A stretch of DNA of 64,000 bases from CBDUBH01 sp965365345 (GTDB lineage: Bacteria; Bacteroidota; Ignavibacteria; Ignavibacteriales; SURF-24): the NCBI GenBank assembly GCA_965365345.1, contig CBDUBH010000003.1, positions 1 through 64,000 on the forward strand, written 5' to 3'. Each line of letters opens with the position of its first letter. Positions within the stretch are counted from its first letter, which is position 1. This document shows positions 33,970-43,793 of this stretch, piece by piece. A program made the translations under genes and the position numbers. The notes under the pieces are model-generated. The model searched no databases and was not told the DNA's origin. It saw only the letters and a list, made by a program, of their open reading frames with translations.

Positions 33970-36156
33970 TTATAAATTGATCTTCATTTCTTTTAATAGA
34001 AAATCAGCGCCGCCTATTTTTTGAGTTACCCATAAAACATAGCGGATATCAACACCGATAGATCTGCTGTAATCTTCGCTCCAGGCGTAATCATTAATTG
34101 TTGCTTCGTAAGCTCTGTCAAAATTTACTCCAATAAGTTCACCGTAAGCGTTCAAAATCGGACTGCCGGAATTTCCGCCGGTTGTATCCATATTATAAAG
34201 AATTGCAACTGGAAGTCCGCCGGCTTTCTTACTGTAAAATTTTCCGAAATCTTTTTTGTTAAAAAGTTCAACAAGTTTTTCGTAAACTTTGTAATCTCCG
34301 CCCTGGTAACTTTTTTCTATAATTCCTTCAAGCGTGGTTACCGGTTTGTAATAAACCGCATCAACCGGGGAGTAACCTTTTACGTAACCGAAAGTTAAAC
34401 GCAAAGTGCTGTTTGCATCGGGAACGAATGATTGTTTTTTGTACAATCTTTTTACTTCGATCAATTGTGCAGAAAGTTCATCAAGTGTTCCTTCAATTTT
34501 CTTTCTTTCATTTTCTAAAGATTTTTCCTGCTTCAAAATTCCGTTAGCCAAACTTATTAAAGGATTATTTAAAGCAAGAATTTCATCTTTTGATTTTGTT
34601 AGAAGTTCTTTAAAATATTCCGGATCTGCAATTTTATTATTTTCAACAGCAGAGTTCACAAAATTTCTGATCTCTTTTTCGGTACTGTATTTATTGCTCA
34701 ACTCTTCAATTGCCTGAACATTTGAATTTTCGGGAAGATCTTTTGCATCAATTATCATTTTTGCTAAAAGTTCTTTATCAGCTTTTTCGCTGTATCTGTT
34801 ATACAAAAGTTCAGCGCTTTTTACGGTTTTTGGAACCTGATTTTTTATATGATCTTCTTTTTTATCGCCTTTCAATGTATCTAATTTTTCTGCGTTCTTA
34901 AGAACAATTTCGGCTGCTCTTAATAAAGTTGATGCTCTGAAAATTTGACTAAGCCAAAGATCTCTTTTCGCATTTTTGAATAATTTTGAATAAACTTGAT
35001 TTGTCTGCTCGAACAAATTTCCGTATTCTGATTTTAAATTTTTATCGGCATCAATAAATTTTTGAATTTCTCTTTCTTCATTTTTTTTATTTTCTACTAA
35101 TGAAAGTTCGCGCAAACCTTTCAATTTTCCTTTATAATTTTTCGTAACGTTAGCCAGACTTTTAATTCTTGAAGCCAATTTTACATTTTCTTCAGGATCT
35201 TGCTTGCTTAATTCTTTCATAAAATCAATTTGATAATCATAAAGATCCGAAATATACGGCAATTGATATTTTTCCTGAAACTCTAAAAATGCCGCCGGTT
35301 TATGTCTGAAAGTTCTTCCCGGATAACCCAAAATAAAAAGGAAGTCCCCTTCTTCAGCGCCGTTCGGATTTACTTTCAAGAATTTTTTCGGTTTGTAAGG
35401 AACATTATCTTTTGAAAATTCAGCGGGTTTTCCATCTTTTGAAACATAAGCACGCATAAATGAAAAATCACCTGTATGTCTCGGCCAAACCCAGTTGTCG
35501 CTTTCGCCGCCAAATTCGCCGATAGTTCTTGGAGGAACATAAACAATTCTTACATCTTTTATAACTTTATATCTGAAAAGAACGTAAGTTTTTCCTTCAA
35601 ACATTTCAGAAACTTGTGCCTGGATTGTTGAATCTTTTTTTTCGGCTGATTTTTCAATTTCTTTAATTTTCGCTTCTATTTTTTTTGTTCTTTCTGCGGG
35701 ATCTTTAATTTCTTTAACCGAATTTAAAATTTCATCAGAAACATCATCATAAGAATCCGTAATTCTGCAAATTGTTCCTTTTGCTTCAATTTCTTCTTCG
35801 TGTGTATTTGCTTTAAATCCCTTTTCAATATAATCGTTTTCAACTGTGCTTGCCGCTTGAAGCGCACCAAAGACACAATGATGATTTGTAATTATCAATC
35901 CATCTTCAGAAACAAATGAACCGGTGCAGCCGCCGACATTTACAAGCGCATCAACAAGACTGATTCCATCGGGATTATAAACATCTTTAACGTCAATTTT
36001 AAGTCCGGCATCTTTTAAATTGACTTTGTGAATTTCGCTAAGCGGATACATTCCTTCTTCCAAAACGGGCGCGGCAAATGCTAAAAGCATAAAGCCAAAA
36101 ATTGCGATAAAAGAACTTATAACTTTTTTTCGCGTAAACTTTTTAAAAATTCTCAT
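33970..36156 (-). CDS. S46 family dipeptidyl peptidase, DPP11-like
   Basis: 728 residues with an N-terminal signal segment (about 12-29). S46 landmarks: GGCTGSFVSEDGLIITNHHC with the catalytic His (92/93), GGESDNWVWPRHTGDFSFMRAY with the catalytic Asp (about 230), and GGNSGSP with Ser663. Eighteen residues after the Ser stands Arg681 (GVNFDR). In Porphyromonas DPP11 the equivalent Arg gives preference for Asp/Glu at P1, whereas DPP7 has Gly there. A periplasmic enzyme that trims dipeptides for peptide nutrition is likely. Confidence 0.92.
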   Translation of the reverse strand: MRIFKKFTRKKVISSFIAIFGFMLLAFAAPVLEEGMYPLSEIHKVNLKDAGLKIDVKDVYNPDGISLVDALVNVGGCTGSFVSEDGLIITNHHCVFGALQAASTVENDYIEKGFKANTHEEEIEAKGTICRITDSYDDVSDEILNSVKEIKDPAERTKKIEAKIKEIEKSAEKKDSTIQAQVSEMFEGKTYVLFRYKVIKDVRIVYVPPRTIGEFGGESDNWVWPRHTGDFSFMRAYVSKDGKPAEFSKDNVPYKPKKFLKVNPNGAEEGDFLFILGYPGRTFRHKPAAFLEFQEKYQLPYISDLYDYQIDFMKELSKQDPEENVKLASRIKSLANVTKNYKGKLKGLRELSLVENKKNEEREIQKFIDADKNLKSEYGNLFEQTNQVYSKLFKNAKRDLWLSQIFRASTLLRAAEIVLKNAEKLDTLKGDKKEDHIKNQVPKTVKSAELLYNRYSEKADKELLAKMIIDAKDLPENSNVQAIEELSNKYSTEKEIRNFVNSAVENNKIADPEYFKELLTKSKDEILALNNPLISLANGILKQEKSLENERKKIEGTLDELSAQLIEVKRLYKKQSFVPDANSTLRLTFGYVKGYSPVDAVYYKPVTTLEGIIEKSYQGGDYKVYEKLVELFNKKDFGKFYSKKAGGLPVAILYNMDTTGGNSGSPILNAYGELIGVNFDRAYEATINDYAWSEDYSRSIGVDIRYVLWVTQKIGGADFLLKEMKINL

Positions 36157-36353
36157 TAGATCCTCATTAATTTGAACATTTCAGTTAACCGGCAAAATCC
36201 GGAAATTTCATTTTAGAATATATTCCTTATTAAAAAGAATTTCAAATTTAATAGCATTTTTTCGTTATCCGGAATTTATTTTTAAAATATTTGGAACTTA
36301 AAGAAATTTTTATAAGTTTATTAAATATTAGACAAATTTTATACAAGATTAAA

Positions 36354-37835
36354 ATGAAAAAGATAATTATCATCGGTTCGGGACTTGGCGGAATTTCCAC
36401 AGCTTTGCGTTTGGCAGCAAAAGGAAATGATGTTACAATTCTGGAAAAACATAATTCGCCCGGTGGAAGGCTGAATCAAATTTCAATGGAAGGATTTAAG
36501 TTTGATCTTGGTCCTTCTTTTATGAGCATGACTTACGAACTCGATGAATTATTTACAAGCATAGGCGAAAAAAATCCTTTGAAATTAACCGAACTTGAAC
36601 CTTTATATCAAGTTTTCTTTGAAGGTAGAAAAGAGCCGTTCAAAATTTACAAAGACCTTGAAAAACTTGAACAAGAGTTCAAAAACATTGAACCAAATTT
36701 AGCTGCAAAAGCCGAAAAATATTTACAACGTGCAGGAAATTTTTTCCACGATACGGAAGATAAAGTCGTAAAATCAAATTTCAAAAATAAATTTGAATAT
36801 ATTTTGAAACTTACAACAGTTCCGATGAAACATCTTCCTTATCTTTTCAAAAATATGTGGAGCGAAGTTGAAAAAACTTTTTCTTCTGAAGAGATCAGAA
36901 TTATTTTTTCGCTTGTTGCTTTCTTTTTAGGTTCAACTCCGTTTCAAACTCCTTCAATTTATTCGCTGCTAAATTATACAGAAATGCGACACAACGGATA
37001 TTGGAAGATTGAAGGCGGAATGTATAAACTTGTTGAAGAGTTAATGATCCTCCTAAATAAATATAATGTAAAAATTCATTATGATACTGAAATTGTTAAT
37101 GTAAATTCACACAACGGAAGCGTTGAAAGTTTTGTTGATCAAAAAGGAAATTTGTGGCAAGCTGATATTTTTATTTCAAATTCGGATGCGGCTTCTTTCC
37201 GCGGACAAATTCTGAACAGAAAAAATTTCACTGAAGAAAAATTAGATAAAATGGAATGGACTTTAGCTCCGTTCACAATCTACCTTGGAGTAAAAGGTGA
37301 AATTCCTAATTTGGAATTGCATAATTATTTTCTCGGTAAAAATTTCAAAGATTACGCAAGCAAAATCTTTACATCTTCGGTAACGCCTAACAATCCTTAT
37401 TATTACGTGAATGTTTCAACTAAATCTTATAAAGAATGCGCTCCTGAAGGCTGCGAAAATATCTTTATTCTTTGTCCTGTGCCTGATTTGCGCTACAAAA
37501 AAGTTTGGAGCGATAAGGAAGATTTTGCGGAAATTATCATTAAGGATTTGTCGAATAGAATTGATTTTAATCTTGCAAAAAATACATTGGTAAAAAAGGT
37601 ACTTGCTCCCGATGATTGGGCAAAAACTTTAAATTTATATAAAGGATCGGGATTAGGACTTGCGCACGGAATTATGCAAGTCGGCGCTTTCAGACCAAAA
37701 AATAAAGATGAAAAATTCAATAATCTTTATTATGTAGGCGCATCAACAACTCCGGGGACCGGACTTCCGATGGTAATAATAAGTTCGCGATTAGTAACAG
37801 AAAGGCTAGAGGAAGATTATGCAACTTTATCATGA
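36354..37835 (+). CDS. crtI: Phytoene desaturase
   Basis: 493 residues from the ATG at 36354; an in-frame ATG 63 bases upstream would only add an unlikely leader before the FAD motif. The dinucleotide fold KKIIIIGSGLGGISTALRLAAKGNDVTILEK and the C-terminal AHGIMQVGAFRPKN...YYVGASTTPGTGLPMVIISSRLVTE are typical of CrtI. It inserts double bonds into phytoene to give lycopene or a related product. First gene of the carotenoid operon, overlapping crtB by 17 bases. Confidence 0.92.
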   Translation: MKKIIIIGSGLGGISTALRLAAKGNDVTILEKHNSPGGRLNQISMEGFKFDLGPSFMSMTYELDELFTSIGEKNPLKLTELEPLYQVFFEGRKEPFKIYKDLEKLEQEFKNIEPNLAAKAEKYLQRAGNFFHDTEDKVVKSNFKNKFEYILKLTTVPMKHLPYLFKNMWSEVEKTFSSEEIRIIFSLVAFFLGSTPFQTPSIYSLLNYTEMRHNGYWKIEGGMYKLVEELMILLNKYNVKIHYDTEIVNVNSHNGSVESFVDQKGNLWQADIFISNSDAASFRGQILNRKNFTEEKLDKMEWTLAPFTIYLGVKGEIPNLELHNYFLGKNFKDYASKIFTSSVTPNNPYYYVNVSTKSYKECAPEGCENIFILCPVPDLRYKKVWSDKEDFAEIIIKDLSNRIDFNLAKNTLVKKVLAPDDWAKTLNLYKGSGLGLAHGIMQVGAFRPKNKDEKFNNLYYVGASTTPGTGLPMVIISSRLVTERLEEDYATLS

Positions 37836-38739
37836 TACAAGTTTTAAGATAAGCCAAATCATAACTAAAAGTTACAGCACTTCTTTTAGTCTTGGCATAA
37901 AAGTTTTTTCTGATGAATACAAAGATGGAATTTACGGAATTTATGGATTTGTTCGGCTCGCCGATGAAGTTGTTGATAGCTTTCACGGGTTTGATAAACA
38001 AACTTTATTAAGTAATTTACGTTTTGATACTTATTACGCAATTCAAAATAAAATTTCTACAAATCCTGTTTTGCATTCGTTTCAGCAAGTAGTAAATAAA
38101 TACAATATCGGTAAAGAATTGATTGATGCTTTTTTGGATAGTATGGAAATGGATCTGCATTATTCATCTTACAGAAGAGATCTTTACGATCAATATATTT
38201 ACGGCTCTGCTGAATCTGTAGGATTGATGTGCCTGCACGTTTTTTGCAACGGCGATAAAAGAATGTATAATCATTTAGTTGAGCCCGCACGAAAATTAGG
38301 TTCTGCATTTCAAAAAATTAATTTTCTGCGTGATATAAAAAGTGATATTGAAGAACGCGGCAGAATTTATTTACCGGGAATTGATAATTTGAATTTGATA
38401 AACAATGAAAGCAAACAGAAGCTTGTAAAAGAAGCCGAAGCGGAATTTGATGAAGCATTAAACGGAATAATTCAACTTCCTGAAGGTGTAAGATTGGGAG
38501 TTTATCTTGCTTATTCTTATTACCTGACACTTTTGCAAAAAGTTAAAAGATCAAGTGTTGAAGAATTATTGGAAAAAAGAATAAGAATAAATAATTTCAG
38601 CAAAGTACTGATTTTATTGAAATGTATGATGAAAGTTAAATTCTTGAAAGAAAGGAAATTGAAAATCGATTATGATAAAAATGATATTAATGTTTCTGCT
38701 GGTTACGCCGTTACTGATAATAAAGGCGGAAAATCTTAA
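37819..38739 (+). CDS. crtB: Phytoene synthase
   Basis: 306 residues, squalene/phytoene synthase family. The first Asp-rich region is RLADEVVDSFHG, the second is NFLRDIKSDIEERGRIYLP, and YGSAESVGLMCLHVF is the usual central motif. It condenses two geranylgeranyl diphosphates to phytoene; no GGPP synthase is in the window. Overlaps crtI by 17 bases and the next gene by 68 bases, so the C-terminal tail of CrtB is encoded in the overlap. Confidence 0.94.
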   Translation: MQLYHDTSFKISQIITKSYSTSFSLGIKVFSDEYKDGIYGIYGFVRLADEVVDSFHGFDKQTLLSNLRFDTYYAIQNKISTNPVLHSFQQVVNKYNIGKELIDAFLDSMEMDLHYSSYRRDLYDQYIYGSAESVGLMCLHVFCNGDKRMYNHLVEPARKLGSAFQKINFLRDIKSDIEERGRIYLPGIDNLNLINNESKQKLVKEAEAEFDEALNGIIQLPEGVRLGVYLAYSYYLTLLQKVKRSSVEELLEKRIRINNFSKVLILLKCMMKVKFLKERKLKIDYDKNDINVSAGYAVTDNKGGKS

Positions 38740-39244
38740 TTTAAAAGATAAAGCAAAATTAAATTTTATAAGAAATAAATTTTACGAAGCGGTAGAAAGT
38801 AAACAATCAACCAATGAATTAATAAATTATATAAAAGAAAATTTTACTGATGATGAAGGAAAATATCCAGCAAATATCCTGGCTTATACAGGAGCGCTGG
38901 AAACACTAAAAGCCAAACACGCATTTGATCCTTATTCAAAATTCAAATTCGTAATTTCGGGAGTAAAGAAATTGAACAAAGCGGTTGAAATTTTACCGGA
39001 TGATCTCGAAACTAGATTTTTAAGATTTGCGGTTTTGCATAATATTCCCGGTGTTTTCGGTGTTTCTGATGAACGGAATGAAGATAAAAATATTATTTAC
39101 GAACTTTTGTTAGAAAAAGATTATTCAAATGTAAGTGCTGATTTGCAAAAAGGAATCATTGAATTTATGATCGAAAGTGAAAGACTTCATTCAGATCAAA
39201 ATGATCAATTAATAAATTTATTATCATTATATTCACAAAGATGA
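38672..39244 (+). CDS. Secreted protein of unknown function inside the carotenoid operon
   Basis: 190 residues. A hydrophobic N-terminus (about 1-18, ...LLIIKA) looks like a signal peptide. The body is helical and TPR-like in rhythm (KLNKAVEILPDDLETRFLRFAVLHNIPG). I do not recognise a family. It overlaps crtB by 68 bases and the cyclase by 4 bases, so it is translationally coupled to the pathway on both sides. A start at the internal Met4 (38681) is also possible. A role in carotenoid handling in the envelope is inference from position only. Confidence 0.75.
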   Translation: MIKMILMFLLVTPLLIIKAENLNLKDKAKLNFIRNKFYEAVESKQSTNELINYIKENFTDDEGKYPANILAYTGALETLKAKHAFDPYSKFKFVISGVKKLNKAVEILPDDLETRFLRFAVLHNIPGVFGVSDERNEDKNIIYELLLEKDYSNVSADLQKGIIEFMIESERLHSDQNDQLINLLSLYSQR

Positions 39245-39927
39245 GCAAATATTTACTGATTAACATTCTGATAATTATTGTTCCGTTAATTTTATCTTTT
39301 GAAAAAAATATTAAATATTATAAAAATTTTCTTCCGCTGTTTCTTTCAATAATAATTGTTTCAACTGTCTTTATTATTTGGGATGCGATCGCTGCTTCGC
39401 GCGGTGATTGGGGATTTAACGAGAAATATATTTTGGGAATTGAATTTTTCGGACTTCCACTGGAAGAAATTCTTTTTTTTATAACCGTTCCATACAGCAC
39501 AATTTTCATTTACGAAACATTGAAATTTTATTTAAATGAAAAGCATTACAATTTCAGTAAATATTTTTTCTTTATTCCGGTTGTGGTTTTCATTATTGCA
39601 GCTATAATTTTCAGTAATCAATATTATACTTTCACGGTATTAATTTTTTGCGCATTCTTTTTATTGGCTGCAATAATATTTAATGAATCACTTTTACGTT
39701 CAAATATTTTTTGGCTTTACGTTTTAATTACATATGTTCCGTTTTTACTTGTAAATTATTTTTTAACTGCACTTCCCGTAGTTTGGTATAATCCAAATGC
39801 ATTTTCGGGGAACAGATTTTTAACAATTCCATTTGAAGATTTTTTCTATTCGTTTTCATTGTTGTCTTTTTATTTATTCTTTTATCTGATTTTCAAAAAA
39901 TGGCTAAACGAAAAAAAGTCGCTGTAA
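39241..39927 (+). CDS. Lycopene cyclase, CrtYcd-type
   Basis: 228 residues with about six or seven membrane helices and two internal halves. The first half has VFIIWDAIAASRGDWGFNEKYILG...FFGLPLEEILFFITVP; the second has VNYFLTALPVVWYNPNAFSGNRFLTIPFEDFFYSFSLL. This is the fused form of the heterodimeric CrtYc/CrtYd cyclase. It forms a beta-ionone ring on one or both ends of lycopene. Overlaps its upstream neighbour by 4 bases and crtD by 28 bases. Confidence 0.9.
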   Translation: MSKYLLINILIIIVPLILSFEKNIKYYKNFLPLFLSIIIVSTVFIIWDAIAASRGDWGFNEKYILGIEFFGLPLEEILFFITVPYSTIFIYETLKFYLNEKHYNFSKYFFFIPVVVFIIAAIIFSNQYYTFTVLIFCAFFLLAAIIFNESLLRSNIFWLYVLITYVPFLLVNYFLTALPVVWYNPNAFSGNRFLTIPFEDFFYSFSLLSFYLFFYLIFKKWLNEKKSL

Positions 39928-41384
39928 TAGGTGCGGGATTAGGAGGAATTTCTGCTGCGTTAAGATTATCTCAACATAAATTTGATGTTACAGTATTCGA
40001 GCAAAATTCAACTCCCGGCGGAAAAGCAAATGTTATCTGCAAAAACGGATTCAGATTTGATACTGGTCCATCCCTTTTAACAATGCCTTTTGTCATCCAA
40101 GATTTATTTGAATATATAAATGAAGATATTTCAAAATATTTTACTGTAAAAAAGCTTGATGTGCTTTGTAAATATTTTTATCCTGATGGAAAAATAATTA
40201 ATGCGTATTCCGATCTGCAAAAATTCAAAAATGAAATCGATAATAAAACATCAGTTAAAGCAAATTCAATTGATAAATATTTTGCTTATTCAAAAAATAT
40301 TTATGATCTGACCGCAGAATTATTTTTAATGAAAAGTTTTTCAGAACCGGCAACTTTTCTAAATTCATCAGCGCTTAAAACTTTACTAAACATCAATAAA
40401 ATCGACCCTTTCAGAACTGTTCATCAGGCAAATCAATCATTTTTTACTGATGATAAAATGATTCAGTTATTCGATAGATATGCAACTTATAACGGTTCTA
40501 ATCCATTTATAGCACCGGCAACTTTAAACATAATTCCTTACGTTGAATTTATTTTAGGCGGATTTATTATTGAAGAAGGAATTTATGCACTCCCGAATTC
40601 TCTTTATCAGATCGCTGAAAATAAAGGAGTAAAATTCAATTTTAATTCAAAAGTCGAAAAAATCATTTTTGAAAATAGTTTTGTAAAAGGAATTTCTACA
40701 AACGGTAAATTTCATAATTTCGATCTAGTAATTTCAAATGCTGATGTAAACAATACTTATAAATATTTATTGAACGAAGCTGATTCACCCGGAAATATAA
40801 TTAACGAAGAAAATCTTTCAACTTCCGCAATAGTATTTTATTGGGGTGTAAAAATCAAAAGCGATTTGGAAATTCATAATATTTTATTTTCGGAAAATTA
40901 TAAAAAAGAATTTGATGAGATTTTTATTGAAAAGAATATTCCACTTGATCCAACAATTTATATTTACATTTCCTCTAAATTCAAAAAAGAAGATGCACCT
41001 GAAAATTGTGAAAACTGGTTTGTGATGATAAATTCTCCGTTTAGAAATTTTGAAGACCAAGAAAATGAAATTAATCGTATAAGAGAAAGAATCATCAATA
41101 AAATCAACACTTTCCTGCAGATTGATATTTCCGGAAAAATTATTTTTGAAGGTATTTTAACTCCCGATAAACTTGAAAAGCAAACCGGAAGTTACAAAGG
41201 AAGCATTTACGGAATTTCATCCAACAATAAAAAAGCAGCATTTTTAAGACAGCAAAACAAGTCACGAAAATATAAAGGTCTATATTTTACAGGCGGAAGC
41301 GCACATCCCGGCGGCGGAATTCCATTGGTTTTGCTTTCCGGAAAAATAACATCTGAATTAATTTTAAAATACGAAAATGATTAA
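39900..41384 (+). CDS. crtD: CrtI-family carotenoid desaturase, CrtD-like
   Basis: 494 residues, paralogue of the CrtI encoded upstream. The N-terminal KKVAVIGAGLGGISAALRLSQHKF and especially FRFDTGPSLLTMPFVI fit the CrtD group (3,4-desaturases of hydroxylated or acyclic ends) better than phytoene desaturases. C-terminus: YFTGGSAHPGGGIPLVLLSGKI. With CruF in the same operon a 3',4'-desaturation is the best prediction. Overlaps the cyclase by 28 and the acyltransferase by 8 bases. The split between CrtI and CrtD roles is by motif only. Confidence 0.82.
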   Translation: MAKRKKVAVIGAGLGGISAALRLSQHKFDVTVFEQNSTPGGKANVICKNGFRFDTGPSLLTMPFVIQDLFEYINEDISKYFTVKKLDVLCKYFYPDGKIINAYSDLQKFKNEIDNKTSVKANSIDKYFAYSKNIYDLTAELFLMKSFSEPATFLNSSALKTLLNINKIDPFRTVHQANQSFFTDDKMIQLFDRYATYNGSNPFIAPATLNIIPYVEFILGGFIIEEGIYALPNSLYQIAENKGVKFNFNSKVEKIIFENSFVKGISTNGKFHNFDLVISNADVNNTYKYLLNEADSPGNIINEENLSTSAIVFYWGVKIKSDLEIHNILFSENYKKEFDEIFIEKNIPLDPTIYIYISSKFKKEDAPENCENWFVMINSPFRNFEDQENEINRIRERIINKINTFLQIDISGKIIFEGILTPDKLEKQTGSYKGSIYGISSNNKKAAFLRQQNKSRKYKGLYFTGGSAHPGGGIPLVLLSGKITSELILKYEND

Positions 41385-42057
41385 ATCGCATAATAATAAA
41401 TACGCAAGATTATTTTTTGATATTTATCTGAATAAATTATTGCGAAGCAAATTCAGCAATTTTTATTTGATGAATACTCCGCCTAAAATTGATTCGAAAC
41501 TTCCATTGGTAATTACGCCAAATCATTTTTCATGGTGGGACGGATTTTTTATTGATTTTCTTAACACAAAATTGATCAAAAAATATTTTCATATTATGAT
41601 GCTTGAGCATCAACTCGATAAATATTGGTTTTTCAAGTATCTTGGCGCATATTCTATAAATCAGCAAAATCCAAAATCGATTACCGAAACTGCAAATTAC
41701 ACAAAAGAAATTCTGCATGATGAAAAAAACTTGACCGTGATTTATCCGCAGGGCAAAATTGAAGCATATGATTCGCGTCCGGTTTCATTAAAGCAAGGAT
41801 TAAAGTATTTTTTAAAAGATGTTTCACCGGATGTAAATGTTTTGATCGTTTCATTCAAGATTCAATTTGCCGAAGATAAAAATCCTTTTATTGCAGTTCG
41901 ATTTGGAAATTGTTTAACAGCATCGGGCGTGCTTTCGGATTTTGATCAGTATGAAAAAATGTTCAACGATAATTTACGCATGCTTGATGCCGAAACAATT
42001 TCACAAAATTATATTTTTGATCTTTTTTCCTCAAACTCAATAATGGCTGCAAAATGA
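41377..42057 (+). CDS. PlsC-like acyltransferase of the carotenoid operon
   Basis: 226 residues. The acyltransferase motif NHFSWWDGFF (H-x4-D) and the later YPQGKIEAYDSR (motif III, P-x-G) are intact. No clear membrane span. Placed between crtD and a glycosyltransferase, it probably esterifies the sugar of a carotenoid glycoside, analogous in role to CruD in green sulfur bacteria, rather than making phospholipid. Overlaps its neighbours by 8 and 4 bases. Confidence 0.82.
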   Translation: MIKSHNNKYARLFFDIYLNKLLRSKFSNFYLMNTPPKIDSKLPLVITPNHFSWWDGFFIDFLNTKLIKKYFHIMMLEHQLDKYWFFKYLGAYSINQQNPKSITETANYTKEILHDEKNLTVIYPQGKIEAYDSRPVSLKQGLKYFLKDVSPDVNVLIVSFKIQFAEDKNPFIAVRFGNCLTASGVLSDFDQYEKMFNDNLRMLDAETISQNYIFDLFSSNSIMAAK

Positions 42058-43154
42058 TTTTCATTTTTTATTTCATTTTATTTTTTTCAGCTTTAACATT
42101 TTGCGTTGCGTTATACAATTTATTTACCGCACCGGAGTTTACAAAACTTAAAAATGATGATCTTAATTTTTCGATAGATGTTTCAGTTTTAATTCCTGCT
42201 CGGAATGAAGAAAATAATATTTCAAATATTTTAAATTCAGTTTTAGCACAATCGCACAAACGTACTGAAATTATTGTGCTTGATGATAATTCCACCGATA
42301 ATACTTTTAAAATTGCAAGTGATTTTTCAAAACAATATTCTAATTTAAAAATTATTGAAGGCGAACCACTTCCTGAAAATTGGATCGGTAAAAATTGGGC
42401 TTGTTACCAACTATACCAAAATTCCAAAAGCGAAATTTTAATTTTTGTTGATGCTGATGTTTGGCTTGACTCGCAAACTTTAAACTCGGCGATTTACTAT
42501 TTTGAAAAATACAGATTGAATTTATTAACATGTTTTCCAACGCAAAAAATAAATTCATTTGGTGAAAAGTTGATCGTTCCGCTTATGGATTGGCTTCTTA
42601 TAAATTTTCTTCCTTTGAGAAAAGTTTATTCATCAAGAATTTCTTCATTTGTTGCGGCTAACGGACAATTTTTAATGATAGATAAAAAAACTTACGAGCA
42701 AATTGGGACGCATAAAAATTTTGCAGGTAAAATTGTTGAAGACATGGAAATTGCCCGCGCCGTAAAATCAAGCGGAAATAAAATGATGACGTTCCTCGGG
42801 AATAATTTGATAACCTGTAAAATGTATTCAATTTTTGCCGAAGCATTTAACGGATTTTCCAAAAATTTTTTTGCAGGATTTAATTTAAGTCCTTTTGTTT
42901 TCATAACTTTTTTAATCTTCATTGAAGTAATTTTTCTTCTGCCATTTTTATTTTTGATCTTTGATTCAGTATTTTTTATTCCCGTAATACTGATTTTATT
43001 GAGCAGAATCCTAAATTCAATTTTAAGTAAGCAAAATATTTTAATGAATATTTTTTTACATCCTGTTCAAATGCTATTTCTTTTTTTTATTGGGATCAAT
43101 TCTATTAAAGTAAATTTGAAAAACGAGATCGTATGGAAGCAGCGCAAATATTAA
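42054..43154 (+). CDS. Family 2 glycosyltransferase of the carotenoid operon
   Basis: 366 residues. An N-terminal membrane helix (about 2-22) is followed by a GT2 domain (VSVLIPARNEENNI, IIVLDDNSTDNT, FVDADVWLDS, and KIVEDMEIARAVK as the ED motif). Two or three C-terminal helices follow (about 275-360). It resembles CrtQ/CruC-type carotenoid glycosyltransferases. It probably adds a sugar to the 1'-hydroxyl made by CruF. Overlaps cruF by 22 bases. Confidence 0.85.
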   Translation: MIFIFYFILFFSALTFCVALYNLFTAPEFTKLKNDDLNFSIDVSVLIPARNEENNISNILNSVLAQSHKRTEIIVLDDNSTDNTFKIASDFSKQYSNLKIIEGEPLPENWIGKNWACYQLYQNSKSEILIFVDADVWLDSQTLNSAIYYFEKYRLNLLTCFPTQKINSFGEKLIVPLMDWLLINFLPLRKVYSSRISSFVAANGQFLMIDKKTYEQIGTHKNFAGKIVEDMEIARAVKSSGNKMMTFLGNNLITCKMYSIFAEAFNGFSKNFFAGFNLSPFVFITFLIFIEVIFLLPFLFLIFDSVFFIPVILILLSRILNSILSKQNILMNIFLHPVQMLFLFFIGINSIKVNLKNEIVWKQRKY

Positions 43155-43777
43155 AAGAAAAAAAAATTTTCGTATTTATCGTTTTGATTTTCTTTGTGGG
43201 GATTTTGGGTCATTCTTTTAATCTTACTTTCGATCTTATGATATTTTTAACTCCGTTCACTCTTTTACTCATTGGAATTATTTTACTTTTTTATATTTAT
43301 TTTTACGAAGACAAACACATTTTGATCTGGTCATTTTTCGTTTTTATAATTACGGTTATTCTGGAAATCATTGGAGTTAAAACAGGAAGTATTTTCGGAA
43401 ATTATTTTTATGGTGATACTCTCGGATTAAAATTTTTTGAAGTGCCATTAATTATTGGGTTTAATTGGATGTTTGTAATTCTGGGTGCAATAAATTTTAC
43501 ACAAAAAATTATCAGAACAAAATTTATTGTTCCATTATTTGCCGCAAATCTTTGCGTTGCATTTGATCTTGCGTTAGAGCCTGTTGCAATTAAATTAAAT
43601 TACTGGAATTGGCAAAACGGAAATATTCCGCTTCAAAATTATTTTGCATGGTTCTTAATTTCATTTTTAGCAGCGATCACATTTTCATTTTTTAATTTCA
43701 AAATAAAAAGTAATTTGCTTGCTGTGTACTTTTTTGTTCAATTGATATTCTTCCTTTTTCTTAATATCATTTTGTAA
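43133..43777 (+). CDS. cruF: Carotenoid 1,2-hydratase, CruF-type
   Basis: 214 residues with about six membrane helices. Family landmarks are VILEIIGVKTGSIFGNYFYG and the acid-rich AFDLALEPVAIKLNYWNWQNG. It hydrates the terminal psi end of monocyclic carotenoids to give a 1'-hydroxyl group, on which a sugar can be placed. Overlaps the glycosyltransferase by 22 bases and is 16 bases before crtW. Confidence 0.9.
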   Translation: MEAAQILKEKKIFVFIVLIFFVGILGHSFNLTFDLMIFLTPFTLLLIGIILLFYIYFYEDKHILIWSFFVFIITVILEIIGVKTGSIFGNYFYGDTLGLKFFEVPLIIGFNWMFVILGAINFTQKIIRTKFIVPLFAANLCVAFDLALEPVAIKLNYWNWQNGNIPLQNYFAWFLISFLAAITFSFFNFKIKSNLLAVYFFVQLIFFLFLNIIL

Positions 43778-43793
43778 AATAGAAAGTGTAAAA

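Noticed and set aside
36291..36353. Upstream ATG for crtI
   Set aside because: Would add 21 residues before the FAD-binding motif; the ATG at 36354 gives the usual CrtI N-terminus.
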